DNA of 64,000 nucleotides, from NCBI RefSeq assembly GCF_014323725.1, contig NZ_JABVED010000001.1, positions 292,505 through 356,504 on the forward strand, read 5' to 3'. Shown here piece after piece: positions 10,260-22,696 of this stretch. Numbering within the stretch: position 1 is the stretch's first letter; the number at the start of each line of letters is the position of its first letter. Source of the DNA: Actinokineospora xionganensis (GTDB lineage Bacteria; Actinomycetota; Actinomycetes; Mycobacteriales; Pseudonocardiaceae). The translations under genes were made by a program, and so were the position numbers. A model generated the notes under the pieces. That model was not told the DNA's origin. It searched no databases and worked only from the letters and a program-made list of their open reading frames with translations.

Positions 10260-10988
10260 TCAGGGCGCGGGATGGATGAGCCCGTAATCGCCGTCGTCGC
10301 GGCGGTAGAGCACGCGCCCGCGGTTGTCGTCGGCGTCGGCGTAGAACAGCAACCGCTGTCCCGACAGGTCGAATCGCACCTGCGCCTCCTCGACGGTCAG
10401 CCGGGGGGCCGACCCCACGCACTCCCACACGCCGGTCGGGGTGGCCGGGGTCTGTCCGTCGACGGCGGCGACGAGATAGCCGGAAGGGGTCTTGCGCAGC
10501 AGGCAATCCAGTCCGTCCGCGTCGGTGAACAGGTGGAAGTCGTAGCCCAGGCTGTCCATTTCGGCGATCGCGTCCTCGATGGCCGCGCCCGGCGCCGAGT
10601 AGGTCACGTGGGACACCACCTGCCTGCCCGGCGTCGTCGAGGGCCGCGCCGTGTTCCGGTGCTTGCTCGGCCTGCGCCAGAGGTTCGCCAGCCGGTGGGC
10701 GAGCCGGTGGGCGAGTCGGTCGATCGCCTCACGGGCTCCGGTCGCGTCGGCGTGGACGTGCACGTGCCTGCCGTCCAGATCAATGTCGGCGGTGGCGCGC
10801 ACAGGCTCGGCCACGGCGGGATCCGGATACCTGGTCACGGCGACCCGAACCAGGTGCACCCGGTGGTGGGCGTGCAGCAGGGCCTTGGTGAGTTTGCGCG
10901 TGGCGTAGTCGCCGATCCCCGCGCCGAACTCCCCGCGGAGCACCACGGCGGGCGTCGGGATCTTGGTGGTGATCGCGGTCTCGGTCAT
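10260..10988 (-). CDS. rafH: Long ribosome hibernation factor, RafH/Rv0079-like (S30AE with two C-terminal domains)
   Basis: 242 residues. The N-terminal S30AE/HPF domain (about 10-110) contains alternating beta strands such as ATADIDLDGRHVHVHA. Two tandem copies of the HPF dimerisation domain follow: about 125-180 (DSLGYDFHLFTDADG) and about 190-240 (LSGQRLLFYADADDN, then YRRDDGDYGLI). A duplicated C-terminal domain is the mark of RafH, the DosR-controlled, hypoxia-induced hibernation factor of mycobacteria that stabilises stationary ribosomes; a vegetative HPF has one copy. Starts with an ATGA overlap on the flavodoxin gene, third in an operon with a good DevR box. Confidence 0.88.
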   Translation of the reverse strand: MTETAITTKIPTPAVVLRGEFGAGIGDYATRKLTKALLHAHHRVHLVRVAVTRYPDPAVAEPVRATADIDLDGRHVHVHADATGAREAIDRLAHRLAHRLANLWRRPSKHRNTARPSTTPGRQVVSHVTYSAPGAAIEDAIAEMDSLGYDFHLFTDADGLDCLLRKTPSGYLVAAVDGQTPATPTGVWECVGSAPRLTVEEAQVRFDLSGQRLLFYADADDNRGRVLYRRDDGDYGLIHPAP

Positions 10989-11509
10989 CGTCGCTCCAGG
11001 GTGTGTCGGGTGGTTTCGTGGGTGCGCAGCCAGACGGAGATTCCCCGCGCCCAGCCGCGAATGGCCTGCCAGTCGCGGAAGTCGCCTTCGGGCGCGTGGG
11101 TGGCGGTGGCCAGGGCGCGTCCGTACCAGCGCAGCTGGGAGCGGTCCAGGCATCCGTCGAAGACGCGGTGTTCGCGGGCAGCGGAGATGCCTGCCATCTC
11201 CGCTGCCTCGATCGGTTCGAGGAACGGCCGCAGCTTGCCGACCGGCCCGCTGGAGAACAGCCAGACCGCCCGGGTGAACAGGATGGGGGCGTTGGCACGG
11301 ACGAAGCGAACCGCCTCGGCCAACCAGTGCCCGGTGTACACGGCGCTGCCGAGGATGACGACGTCGTAGCCGTCGACCCGGCCGACCTCGTGCACGGCGC
11401 GCACGTCGACCTCAGCCGACGGCAGTGCCGCGCGGATCTCCTCGGCGATGGCGTCGGCGATCTGCGCGGTGGAGCCGTGCAGACTCGCGGAGGCGATCAG
11501 GATCCTCAT
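10985..11509 (-). CDS. Flavodoxin-domain protein (HemG-like)
   Basis: 174 residues. An N-terminal flavodoxin loop ILIASASLHGSTAQIADAI binds the FMN phosphate; DYDVVILGSAVYTGHW-like sequence (here DGYDVVILGSAVYTGHW) and FVRANAPILFTRAVWLFSSGP form the flavodoxin_5/HemG pattern. HemG oxidises protoporphyrinogen in some bacteria, but many actinobacterial members have no known partner. It overlaps both neighbours by 4 bp, so it is translated together with the membrane protein upstream and RafH downstream. Two similar genes occur at 36696 and 52590. Confidence 0.85.
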   Translation of the reverse strand: MRILIASASLHGSTAQIADAIAEEIRAALPSAEVDVRAVHEVGRVDGYDVVILGSAVYTGHWLAEAVRFVRANAPILFTRAVWLFSSGPVGKLRPFLEPIEAAEMAGISAAREHRVFDGCLDRSQLRWYGRALATATHAPEGDFRDWQAIRGWARGISVWLRTHETTRHTLERR

Positions 11510-11877
11510 GACCGCGCCTGCGCCCGCGCGCGGTGGCGTCCCTCATAGGCGAGGGCGTGCCGGACGGTGGTGAACGCCCAGAGCAGGACCGCCGTCGCGA
11601 TGAAGAAAGTCAGCGACCAGGCGGCGTCGATGACCAGGGTGAGCACACCGAAGACCGCCGCCGCCAGTGCCAAGGCCTGCGGAAGTGCGGGCATGCGCTC
11701 ACCGTTCACCCGGGCGCCAACGACGCACGCGGCGATGCCGAACACCAGCCCGGTCGCCGCCACGCCGCGCGCGTCGTGCACCAGCAGTGCCCCGCCACCC
11801 CCGACGAACCACGCGTAGGGCACGAGGATCGCCGCGACCAGCAGCGAACTGGTCGCGTCCCGCCAGGTCAGATTCAT
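11506..11877 (-). CDS. Small four-helix membrane protein
   Basis: 123 residues with hydrophobic segments at about 12-30, 35-55, 65-85 and 88-108 and a basic C terminus (RHRARAQARS). No family that I can name with confidence. CGGAGG precedes the ATG. First gene of a minus-strand operon (membrane protein, flavodoxin, rafH, DUF4389, then doxX), with paired DevR boxes 69-92 bp upstream. It could anchor or electrically link the flavodoxin, but nothing in the sequence shows this. Confidence 0.78.
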   Translation of the reverse strand: MNLTWRDATSSLLVAAILVPYAWFVGGGGALLVHDARGVAATGLVFGIAACVVGARVNGERMPALPQALALAAAVFGVLTLVIDAAWSLTFFIATAVLLWAFTTVRHALAYEGRHRARAQARS

Positions 11878-11939
11878 GTTCAGCCTCCGGTTCGGACTTC
11901 GTTGAGTCCGACACTCGTCCATCGCCTGTCGCGGCAGCA

Positions 11940-11975
11940 GGGACTTCGGTCGCGCGATGACAGGACCATTGCCGC
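11940..11975. promoter_or_regulatory. Paired DevR/DosR boxes in a divergent promoter
   Basis: GGGACTTCGGTCGC (11940-11953, one mismatch) and AGGACCATTGCCGC (11962-11975, three mismatches), centres 22 bp apart. They lie between the divergent starts at 11877 and 12001. A separate perfect inverted repeat CGGACT-N6-AGTCCG at 11893-11910 lies nearer the minus-strand gene. Confidence 0.75.
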
Positions 11976-12000
11976 GTGGGATCCGGGCGACACTGAGGGC

Positions 12001-12972
12001 ATGACCGCCGACCCGGAACCGATGCTGCGCACCGCCATCGAGCACGCGACGAACTCGGTGCCGCTCGCCCGGCCCGACGACGACGTCGGCGCGGTGCTCG
12101 ACGCCCTGCGTGGACGCCGGTTCGACAGCGCGGCGGTCATCGCGGTGTGCCGCGACGGTGTCCTGGTCGGCCTCGCCACGGTGGAACGCCTGCTCGCCGC
12201 GCCACCGCGCTCGACGATGGCCGACGTGATGGACACCGACCCGCCCGTGGTCGCGCCGCACACGCACCAGGAACGCGCCGCGTGGGCCGCCGTGCACCGC
12301 GACGAGCCAGGACTGGCCGTCGTCGACGACGCAGGCCGGTTTCTCGGTCTCATCCCGCCGCAGCGGCTGCTCGCGGTGCTGCTGGCCGAGCACGACGAGG
12401 ACCTCGCGCGGCTGGGTGGTTTCCTCGGCACGGCGTCGGCGGCGAGGGCGGCCAGTCAGGAGCGGGTCACCAGACGGCTGTGGCACCGGCTCCCCTGGCT
12501 GCTCGTCGGGCTCGCAGGCGCCATGCTGGCGGCGGGAGTGGTCGGGGCCTTCGAGGAAGCCTTGCGGGCCAACGTCCTGCTCGCGTTCTTCGTCCCCGCC
12601 GTGGTCTACCTCGCCGACGCCGTCGGCACCCAGACCGAGACGCTTGTCGTCCGCGGGCTGTCCGTCGGTGTCCAGGTCGGCCGCATCGCGGTGCGCGAGG
12701 TGATCACCGGCGGGCTGATCGGTGTCCTGCTCGCGGCGGTCGCGGGCCCGGTCACGTTCTGGATCTGGGGTGACGCCGAGGTCGCCACCGCCGTCGCAAT
12801 CGCGCTGTTGGCGGCTTGCGGCGTGGCGACCATCGTCGCGATGGTCCTGCCGTGGCTTTTCTCGGCGATGAGACTGGACCCCGTGTACGGGTCCGGGCCG
12901 CTGGCGACCGTGGCGCAGGACCTGCTGTCCATCCTGATCTACCTGGAGACCGCCACGGCGATCGTCGGCTAG
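12001..12972 (+). CDS. CBS-domain plus MgtE-like membrane protein
   Basis: 323 residues. About 1-130 is a CBS-like pair (ADVMDTDPPVVAP). About 155-323 has five membrane segments with the MgtE/SLC41 signature VYLADAVGTQTETLVVRGLSVG, which in MgtE lies in the Mg2+-conducting membrane domain. It lacks the usual long N-terminal MgtE domain and is shorter than the roughly 450-residue transporter. Mg2+ or another divalent cation is the likely substrate. Divergent from the RafH operon and sharing its boxes (54 bp upstream); followed at 77 bp by a P-type ATPase with its own box. Confidence 0.83.
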   Translation: MTADPEPMLRTAIEHATNSVPLARPDDDVGAVLDALRGRRFDSAAVIAVCRDGVLVGLATVERLLAAPPRSTMADVMDTDPPVVAPHTHQERAAWAAVHRDEPGLAVVDDAGRFLGLIPPQRLLAVLLAEHDEDLARLGGFLGTASAARAASQERVTRRLWHRLPWLLVGLAGAMLAAGVVGAFEEALRANVLLAFFVPAVVYLADAVGTQTETLVVRGLSVGVQVGRIAVREVITGGLIGVLLAAVAGPVTFWIWGDAEVATAVAIALLAACGVATIVAMVLPWLFSAMRLDPVYGSGPLATVAQDLLSILIYLETATAIVG

Positions 12973-12998
12973 GACATGCCCTTCTACCGGCGGTGCCC

Positions 12999-13036
12999 GG
13001 GACCTTAGGTCCTTCTGCTCCCGGGACGGTCCAAGG
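12999..13036 (+). promoter_or_regulatory. Putative DevR/DosR box plus half site before P-type ATPase
   Basis: GGGACCTTAGGTCC (12999-13012) holds a perfect palindrome GGACC-TTA-GGTCC with the two arms one base closer than usual. A second GGGAC half site starts at 13023, followed by GGTCC. The first centre lies 44 bp before the ATG at 13050. Confidence 0.6.
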
Positions 13037-13049
13037 CAGCGTGGACCGT

Positions 13050-15515
<2,466 letters not shown>

Positions 15516-15558
15516 CTTCCCGGCCGATGGCTCAGCGCCGGTCGTTCACCTTCGGCGC

Positions 15559-16515
15559 CTACCGGGCCTCGATCTTGGACAGGGCCCGGTTGCGACGCTT
15601 GAGGAGGTCCTCGACAGCGTCCTCCCGGGCCGCGTCGTTCCCATACAGCTCAAGTCCGCGTTCAGCCCACCACAGGCAGGCGTCCCAGTCCTTGTTCTTC
15701 TGCTGCCGGATCGCCATCTGCCGATACGTCTCCAGCAGCGGAACCTTGTTCCACTTCGCCATGAACGACTGGCAGATCGTCTCCATCTCCGCGTCATGCT
15801 GTCGGCACGCGTCATCGAACTCGTCGAGCGCCGTGTCGTAGAGCTCGCGGCATCGGTACAACCGGGCTTCGAGTTCAGCGAACTGGAAGTGCCGGTCGAT
15901 CGGATCGCGCTCGGCCGCCAACAAGCCCCGCAGGGCGGCGACGGCCTGCCTGTCGCCGACCGGCAGGCCGGTGTACCAGGAGAGGTCGTATGAGTCGTCC
16001 TCAGCGTCCGTTCGCCAGGCCTCGCTGAAACCGGTGCGCATCGACGGCTCGCGGACGTCGGGTTGTCCGGCGCGACGGGCCTGTCCACCGAAGGCTTCAG
16101 CGTCATGCGAAAGCCAGACACCCAGTCTGCCCGGGCCATTCTCGTAGTACCCGCCGCCGACGATCACGCCGTCGAGCGCGACATGACCTCCAGCCAGATT
16201 CATCAACCCAAGCAACGCGGGAAGGTACTGAGCCGCGATATCCCTTGGCAGGTAACCGACAACGTGTCCGTCGACCTGGACGGAGATCGCGTTCGCGTCG
16301 TAAGGGTTCGTGGGTTCGGGCACCAGCACCGCGACGATCTGGTGCCGCACCCGGTCGCCGCCCGATCCACCGCAGATCGCCCAGAGCGCCGCCTGATAGG
16401 CGGACTCACCGACGACCTCGAGATCATCGTCGCCTGGGTGCGGACGCACAGAACCTGATTGCCGACTTGGGCCGGACGAGTGGCGAACTCCCCTGAGACG
16501 GTCGTGTAGACCCAT
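15559..16515 (-). CDS. HIRAN-domain-like protein with C-terminal helical region
   Basis: 318 residues. About 35-120 resembles a HIRAN fold: VVGESAYQAAL, then PEPTNPYDANAISVQVDG and VVGYLPRDIAAQYLPAL, the usual HIRAN order of conserved blocks. HIRAN binds DNA ends or 3' ssDNA in repair proteins; stand-alone actinobacterial copies are uncharacterised. Residues 185-318 are charged and helical with repeat-like elements (DWDACLWWAERGLELYG), similar to TPR helices. AGGAGG precedes ATG 16515. No DevR-like box is seen and the topic differs from its neighbours, so it may be an insertion into the island. Confidence 0.75.
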   Translation of the reverse strand: MGLHDRLRGVRHSSGPSRQSGSVRPHPGDDDLEVVGESAYQAALWAICGGSGGDRVRHQIVAVLVPEPTNPYDANAISVQVDGHVVGYLPRDIAAQYLPALLGLMNLAGGHVALDGVIVGGGYYENGPGRLGVWLSHDAEAFGGQARRAGQPDVREPSMRTGFSEAWRTDAEDDSYDLSWYTGLPVGDRQAVAALRGLLAAERDPIDRHFQFAELEARLYRCRELYDTALDEFDDACRQHDAEMETICQSFMAKWNKVPLLETYRQMAIRQQKNKDWDACLWWAERGLELYGNDAAREDAVEDLLKRRNRALSKIEAR

Positions 16516-16611
16516 CCGAATGCCTCCTGCCGTGCGACGGATCGGCGTCGGCTGACGGAATGGCGGTGGTCCGATCACCACCACGGACCGTCGGCGAGGA
16601 GATCGCTGTTG

Positions 16612-19125
<2,514 letters not shown>

Positions 19126-19184
19126 GGCGCGTTCCTCTCAGCGATGGTCACCTCATCGTGCGCGTGGGGTACCCGGCAGGGGCA

Positions 19185-19221
19185 GGGACCTATGCCGGTG
19201 CCGCACGGGGACTTTCGGTGC
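19185..19221. promoter_or_regulatory. Two degenerate DevR-like boxes between copA and DUF2933 gene
   Basis: GGGACCTATGCCGG (19185-19198) and GGGACTTTCGGTGC (19208-19221) both keep the left GGGAC and have poor right halves. Their centres are 23 bp apart, and 66 bp and 83 bp from the divergent starts, the same geometry as the better boxes. A CCGCAC...GTGCGG repeat encloses the second. Confidence 0.5.
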
Positions 19222-19297
19222 GGACGAGCCGACGTTGTCCCCTCCGCAAACGCCCGGATCGGGGCGAGGGTGAAGGCATCCGGTGAAAGGAACCGCC

Positions 19298-19525
19298 ATG
19301 AGACGCCAACACCTGCCGCTCTACGCGATCGCGCTCGCCATCCTCATCGTCGGCCTCGCCTTCGCCGGGGTCCCGGTGAACACCCTGCTGATCGGGCTGC
19401 TGGTTCTCGCCTGCCCGTTGATGATGATGTTCATGATGGGCGGCGCCGTGCACGGCGGCGACAAGACCGAACCGCCGCCCACCAAGACCGATGACCGCGA
19501 TCAGCGGCCGTCCGGCCGACGGTAG
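19298..19525 (+). CDS. Small DUF2933-like membrane protein
   Basis: 75 residues: two hydrophobic segments (about 8-26 and 28-50) joined by a VPVNTL turn, then CPLMMMFMMGG and a polar tail with KTEPPPTKTD. The Met-rich end of the second helix is typical of DUF2933 proteins, which often sit beside copper or heavy-metal genes. AAAGGAA precedes ATG 19298; the GTG at 19283 would place that site inside the gene. The methionine cluster could bind Cu+, in line with divergent copA. Confidence 0.78.
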   Translation: MRRQHLPLYAIALAILIVGLAFAGVPVNTLLIGLLVLACPLMMMFMMGGAVHGGDKTEPPPTKTDDRDQRPSGRR

Positions 19526-19532
19526 GCCCGCG

Positions 19533-19976
19533 ATGAACCCCGCGGCGGTACGCGCCGGTGTCCTGGGCTCGCTCGCCTTGGGCCTGTTCTACGCGGCTGT
19601 CGTCGGCGGCGTCGGCGGGCTCGACCACCTGGCCCGACAAGCCGTCGACGACTGGGTGTGGCTGGTGCTGATCCTCGCCGGTTTCGGCACCCAGGTCGGC
19701 CTTTTCGTCGAGCTGCGCAGGCGCCACCGGCTGCAGGCGGCGACCAAGGCCGCCGTAGGTGGCGGCGCGGGCGCCTCCGCCGTCGGCATGGTCGCCTGCT
19801 GTGCCCACCACGTCGCCGACCTCGCACCGATCATCGGCGCTTCCGGCGCCGCGGTGTTCCTCGCCGACTACCGGGTTCCGATCATGATCTCCGGCATCGC
19901 CGTGAACGCGATCGGCGTGGCCATCGCGGCCCGCCGCCTCCACCGCTTGCCCGTCCCTGTCACGGCTGGGAGTTGA
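19533..19976 (+). CDS. Four-helix membrane protein with CCAHH motif
   Basis: 147 residues; hydrophobic segments at about 7-28, 38-58, 68-100 and 115-135. Between helices lies VACCAHHVADLAPIIG, a Cys-Cys-x-His-His cluster that looks like a metal site in or near the membrane. No named family. ATG 19533 lies 7 bp after the previous stop; an ATG at 19491 would overlap that gene by 35 bp. Position beside copA and the Met-rich protein suggests a role in copper handling; this is inference from context. Confidence 0.75.
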   Translation: MNPAAVRAGVLGSLALGLFYAAVVGGVGGLDHLARQAVDDWVWLVLILAGFGTQVGLFVELRRRHRLQAATKAAVGGGAGASAVGMVACCAHHVADLAPIIGASGAAVFLADYRVPIMISGIAVNAIGVAIAARRLHRLPVPVTAGS

Positions 19977-19981
19977 GCCAG

Positions 19982-20419
19982 ATGACCATTACCACGCCGT
20001 ACCGGCGCAAGCTCGTCCTTTTCGTCGCCGCCGCGCTGATCGCCGCCGGAGCAGTCGCCTGGTTGGCCGCGCGCCCCGCGACCGACTCGAACACCGCGCC
20101 CGCCATGGAGACACGGGTCGTGCAGGCGGGCTCGGTCGAAGTCACCATGACCCCGCTGACCCTGGACAGATCTGGCGCGGTCTTCGAGATCAAGCTCGAC
20201 ACCCACTCCGTGGAGCTCGACCAGGACCTGGCGGCTTCCGCGCGCCTGCGGATCGGCGACCAGCAGGTCGAGAGCGCCGTCTGGGAGGGGCCGGGGTCCG
20301 GCGGGCACCACCGTGAGGGACAGCTCCGGTTCAGCGCCGAGGTCCCCGCCGGAGCGGCCGTCGAACTACGCCTCACAGGCTTCGCCTCAGACGTGGCCGG
20401 GACCTGGACCGCGCCATGA
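19982..20419 (+). CDS. Secreted or membrane-anchored hypothetical protein
   Basis: 145 residues. A basic start (YRRK) and a hydrophobic stretch (LVLFVAAALIAAGAVAWLAA) form a signal anchor, followed by about 110 residues of alternating beta strands ending GFASDVAGTWTAP. No cysteine and no clear metal ligands. The beta-rich shape resembles small cupredoxin-like or YtkA-like domains, but I cannot name the family. It begins 5 bp after the CCAHH gene stop and closes the small copper-associated operon. Confidence 0.75.
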   Translation: MTITTPYRRKLVLFVAAALIAAGAVAWLAARPATDSNTAPAMETRVVQAGSVEVTMTPLTLDRSGAVFEIKLDTHSVELDQDLAASARLRIGDQQVESAVWEGPGSGGHHREGQLRFSAEVPAGAAVELRLTGFASDVAGTWTAP

Positions 20420-20582
20420 CCGCCGACTCCCCTACCCACTGCATCAATCGAACTATCCAGTATTCACTATCAAGATATCCGATAAACCCGCTTTCAGCAG
20501 GTGCGCTTAACAGCGAAGACCAAAAACGCCAGGACAGGGTGAGGTGGGCGCTGTTTCGGCCGAATGAAGGGTGGTGAGTGAC
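20420..20582. other. AT-richer intergenic segment without gene
   Basis: 163 bp, with about 20450-20500 visibly richer in A and T than anything nearby (tatccagtattcactatcaa). It precedes the ABC operon. No GGGAC-N4-GTCCC box and no hairpin seen. Likely holds the operon promoter, or marks a junction. Confidence 0.5.
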
Positions 20583-21239
20583 ATGGCTACGGTCGTGACG
20601 GCGGTGGAGTCGGTGCTCGAGGCACGCGGTATCGAGAAGAGTTACCGGCGTGGGGTGTGGCCGGTCGCACGCCGCCAGGATGTTCTGCGCGGTGTCGATC
20701 TCGCGCTGCGCCCGGGTGAGGTCGTGGGCCTGGTGGGGGAGAACGGGTCGGGCAAGTCGACCCTGATGAAGATCCTCGTCGGCGCGCTGCGGCCGGACGC
20801 GGGCACGGTCGCGGTGTCGGGCCGCCTGGGGTACTGCCCGCAGGAGCCGGTGTTCTACGAGCGGCTCACGTGCGACGAGCACTTCGAGCTGTTCGGCCGT
20901 GCCTACAAGATGAGCGCGGAGGACGAGCGCCGGTCGCGGCGAAACCTGTACGCCGCGCTGGGGTTCGAGCGGTACGCGGGCACCCGCGCGGATCAGCTCT
21001 CCGGTGGCACGTTGGCCAAGCTCAACCTTGGTCTGGCGTTGCTGGGCGATCCCGAGGTGCTGCTGCTGGACGAGCCCTACGCGGGATTCGACTGGGACAC
21101 CTACCTCAAGTTCTGGGACCTGGTGGCGGGCCGCAGGCAGGCGGGTCGCTCGGTGCTGATCATCAGCCACTTCGTCACCGACGAGGGGCGGTTCGACCGG
21201 ATCGTGCAGTTGCGCGACGGGCGGGCGGGCCCTAGATGA
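20583..21239 (+). CDS. ABC transporter ATP-binding protein
   Basis: 218 residues. Walker A GENGSGKST, signature LSGGTLAKLNL, Walker B VLLLDEPYAGFDWD and H-loop IISHFV are all present. Q-loop PQEPVFYE. The ATG at 20583 was chosen; GTG codons at 20571 and 20574 are in frame but leave no room for the GAAGG site. It overlaps the permease gene by 4 bp (ATGA). With a single permease subunit fused from two halves, this is an exporter-like (ABC-2) system; the substrate is unknown. Confidence 0.88.
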   Translation: MATVVTAVESVLEARGIEKSYRRGVWPVARRQDVLRGVDLALRPGEVVGLVGENGSGKSTLMKILVGALRPDAGTVAVSGRLGYCPQEPVFYERLTCDEHFELFGRAYKMSAEDERRSRRNLYAALGFERYAGTRADQLSGGTLAKLNLGLALLGDPEVLLLDEPYAGFDWDTYLKFWDLVAGRRQAGRSVLIISHFVTDEGRFDRIVQLRDGRAGPR

Positions 21240-22696
21240 CGAGTGCGCTGTTCGTTCGCAGGTTCCTCGCCGACTACGCCCGCAACCCGGTCAACCCGCT
21301 GGTGCTGGTGTTGGTGCCGGTGGTGTTCGTGGTGGTCGCGGCCGGGTCGATGGCCGACGCCGCGAGACTCCTCGGCGGCACCGGTCCGTCGGTGGAGACC
21401 GCCGCCGCCGGGTGGGCGGCGGGTTTCCTGTCCGCGATCGCGATGTATTTCCAGTTGCGCGGGTCGCGGGAGGCTGACCGCAGGCTTGTCCTGGCGGGCC
21501 TACCGGCTGGCCGGTTGGTGGTCGCGCGCATGGTGACCGGGCTGGTTCTGGTGGCGCTGGCCTCCGCCGCGGCGCTCACCGCGCTGGCCTTGCGCACGGG
21601 AATCGATGATCCCTGGCGGGTCGGTGCGGGGACAATCATGTTCGCGGTGGTCTACCTGGCCATCGGCGCACTCACCGGAGTGTTGGTGCGCAACGCTGTC
21701 AACGGCACGGTTTTGATCCTGTTCATCTGGATACTGGACGTGTTCTTCGGGCCGGCGCTCGGCTCGCCGGATCGCCTGTCGACCCGGTGGTTTCCGACCC
21801 ATTTCACGACACTGTGGATGGTCGACCTCCCGTCCCGGCACGGCGGCAGGCTCGGGGATCTCGGGTGGGCGCTGGCGTGGACGCTGGGTGCGCTGGTGTT
21901 GGCCGGCCTTGTGGTCACCGGGACCACGAGGGTCGTTCGCGGGCGCCGCGGCCATGGGGGCCCGTTCCGGACCGCGCTGCGGATGGGTCTGCGGGACTAC
22001 CGCCGCAATCCGGTGTTGTGGGCGCTGCTGATCGGTGTGCCGGTCGTGTTCATCTGGCTGTCGAAGGTGATCACCGCGCCCGGCACCATGACTTTGTCCC
22101 TTGTGGACCACGGTCGCGCGATGGACTTCACGTTCTGGCTCCCGGACATGCATGCCGGGACGATGACGCCGATCGCCATCGCGGCACTGGCGGCACTGGC
22201 CGGGTTGTTCGTCGTCCTTGACGCCCGGGCGGGCGACGGCAGGCTGATCCTCGCCGGTTTCGGTGTGCGCGCGCTGCTGGCCGCTCGCCTGGGTGTGGTC
22301 GCGGCGGCGGCGTTGTTGGTGACCGCGGCGTCCTTGGCCGTGACTGCGATGGTGTTCGACGCCCGCCAGTGGGTGGTCTACGCGGCGGGCAACCTGCTGC
22401 TCGCTCTCACCTATGGGCTGCTCGGTGTCTGCCTTGGCCCGATTTTCGGTCGGGTGTCCGGGGTGCTGATCGCGTTCCTGGTGCCGTTCCTGGACCTCGG
22501 GATCGCGCAGAGCCCGATGCTGCGGGCCGAGCCGCCCGCGTGGGCGCGGTTGCTGCCGGGCTATGGCGCCGACCGGGTCCTGCTCGACGGTGGGCTCACG
22601 GCGACGTTCGACCAGTGGGGTCCGCTGCTGCTCGCCCTTGGCTGGCTGGTCGCGCTGGGCTTGATCGGCGCGCGATTGTTTCGGACCTCGCCGTGA
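21236..22696 (+). CDS. ABC-2 type permease, two fused halves
   Basis: 486 residues with about twelve hydrophobic segments in two sets of six: residues 1-235 and 245-486. Each half opens with an RR(F/N)-type amphipathic start (FADYARNPVNPLVLVLV-like and LRDYRRNPVLWALLIGVP), so the gene looks like an internal duplication of a six-helix ABC-2 permease. Coupled by 4-bp overlaps to the ATPase upstream and to a P-type ATPase downstream (GTGA). It probably exports a small molecule or lipid; nothing shows which. Confidence 0.85.
   Translation: MTSALFVRRFLADYARNPVNPLVLVLVPVVFVVVAAGSMADAARLLGGTGPSVETAAAGWAAGFLSAIAMYFQLRGSREADRRLVLAGLPAGRLVVARMVTGLVLVALASAAALTALALRTGIDDPWRVGAGTIMFAVVYLAIGALTGVLVRNAVNGTVLILFIWILDVFFGPALGSPDRLSTRWFPTHFTTLWMVDLPSRHGGRLGDLGWALAWTLGALVLAGLVVTGTTRVVRGRRGHGGPFRTALRMGLRDYRRNPVLWALLIGVPVVFIWLSKVITAPGTMTLSLVDHGRAMDFTFWLPDMHAGTMTPIAIAALAALAGLFVVLDARAGDGRLILAGFGVRALLAARLGVVAAAALLVTAASLAVTAMVFDARQWVVYAAGNLLLALTYGLLGVCLGPIFGRVSGVLIAFLVPFLDLGIAQSPMLRAEPPAWARLLPGYGADRVLLDGGLTATFDQWGPLLLALGWLVALGLIGARLFRTSP

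Noticed and set aside
19491-19532. Upstream ATG start for the CCAHH membrane protein
   Set aside because: It would overlap the DUF2933 gene by 35 bp and add a polar segment; ATG 19533 follows the previous stop by 7 bp.
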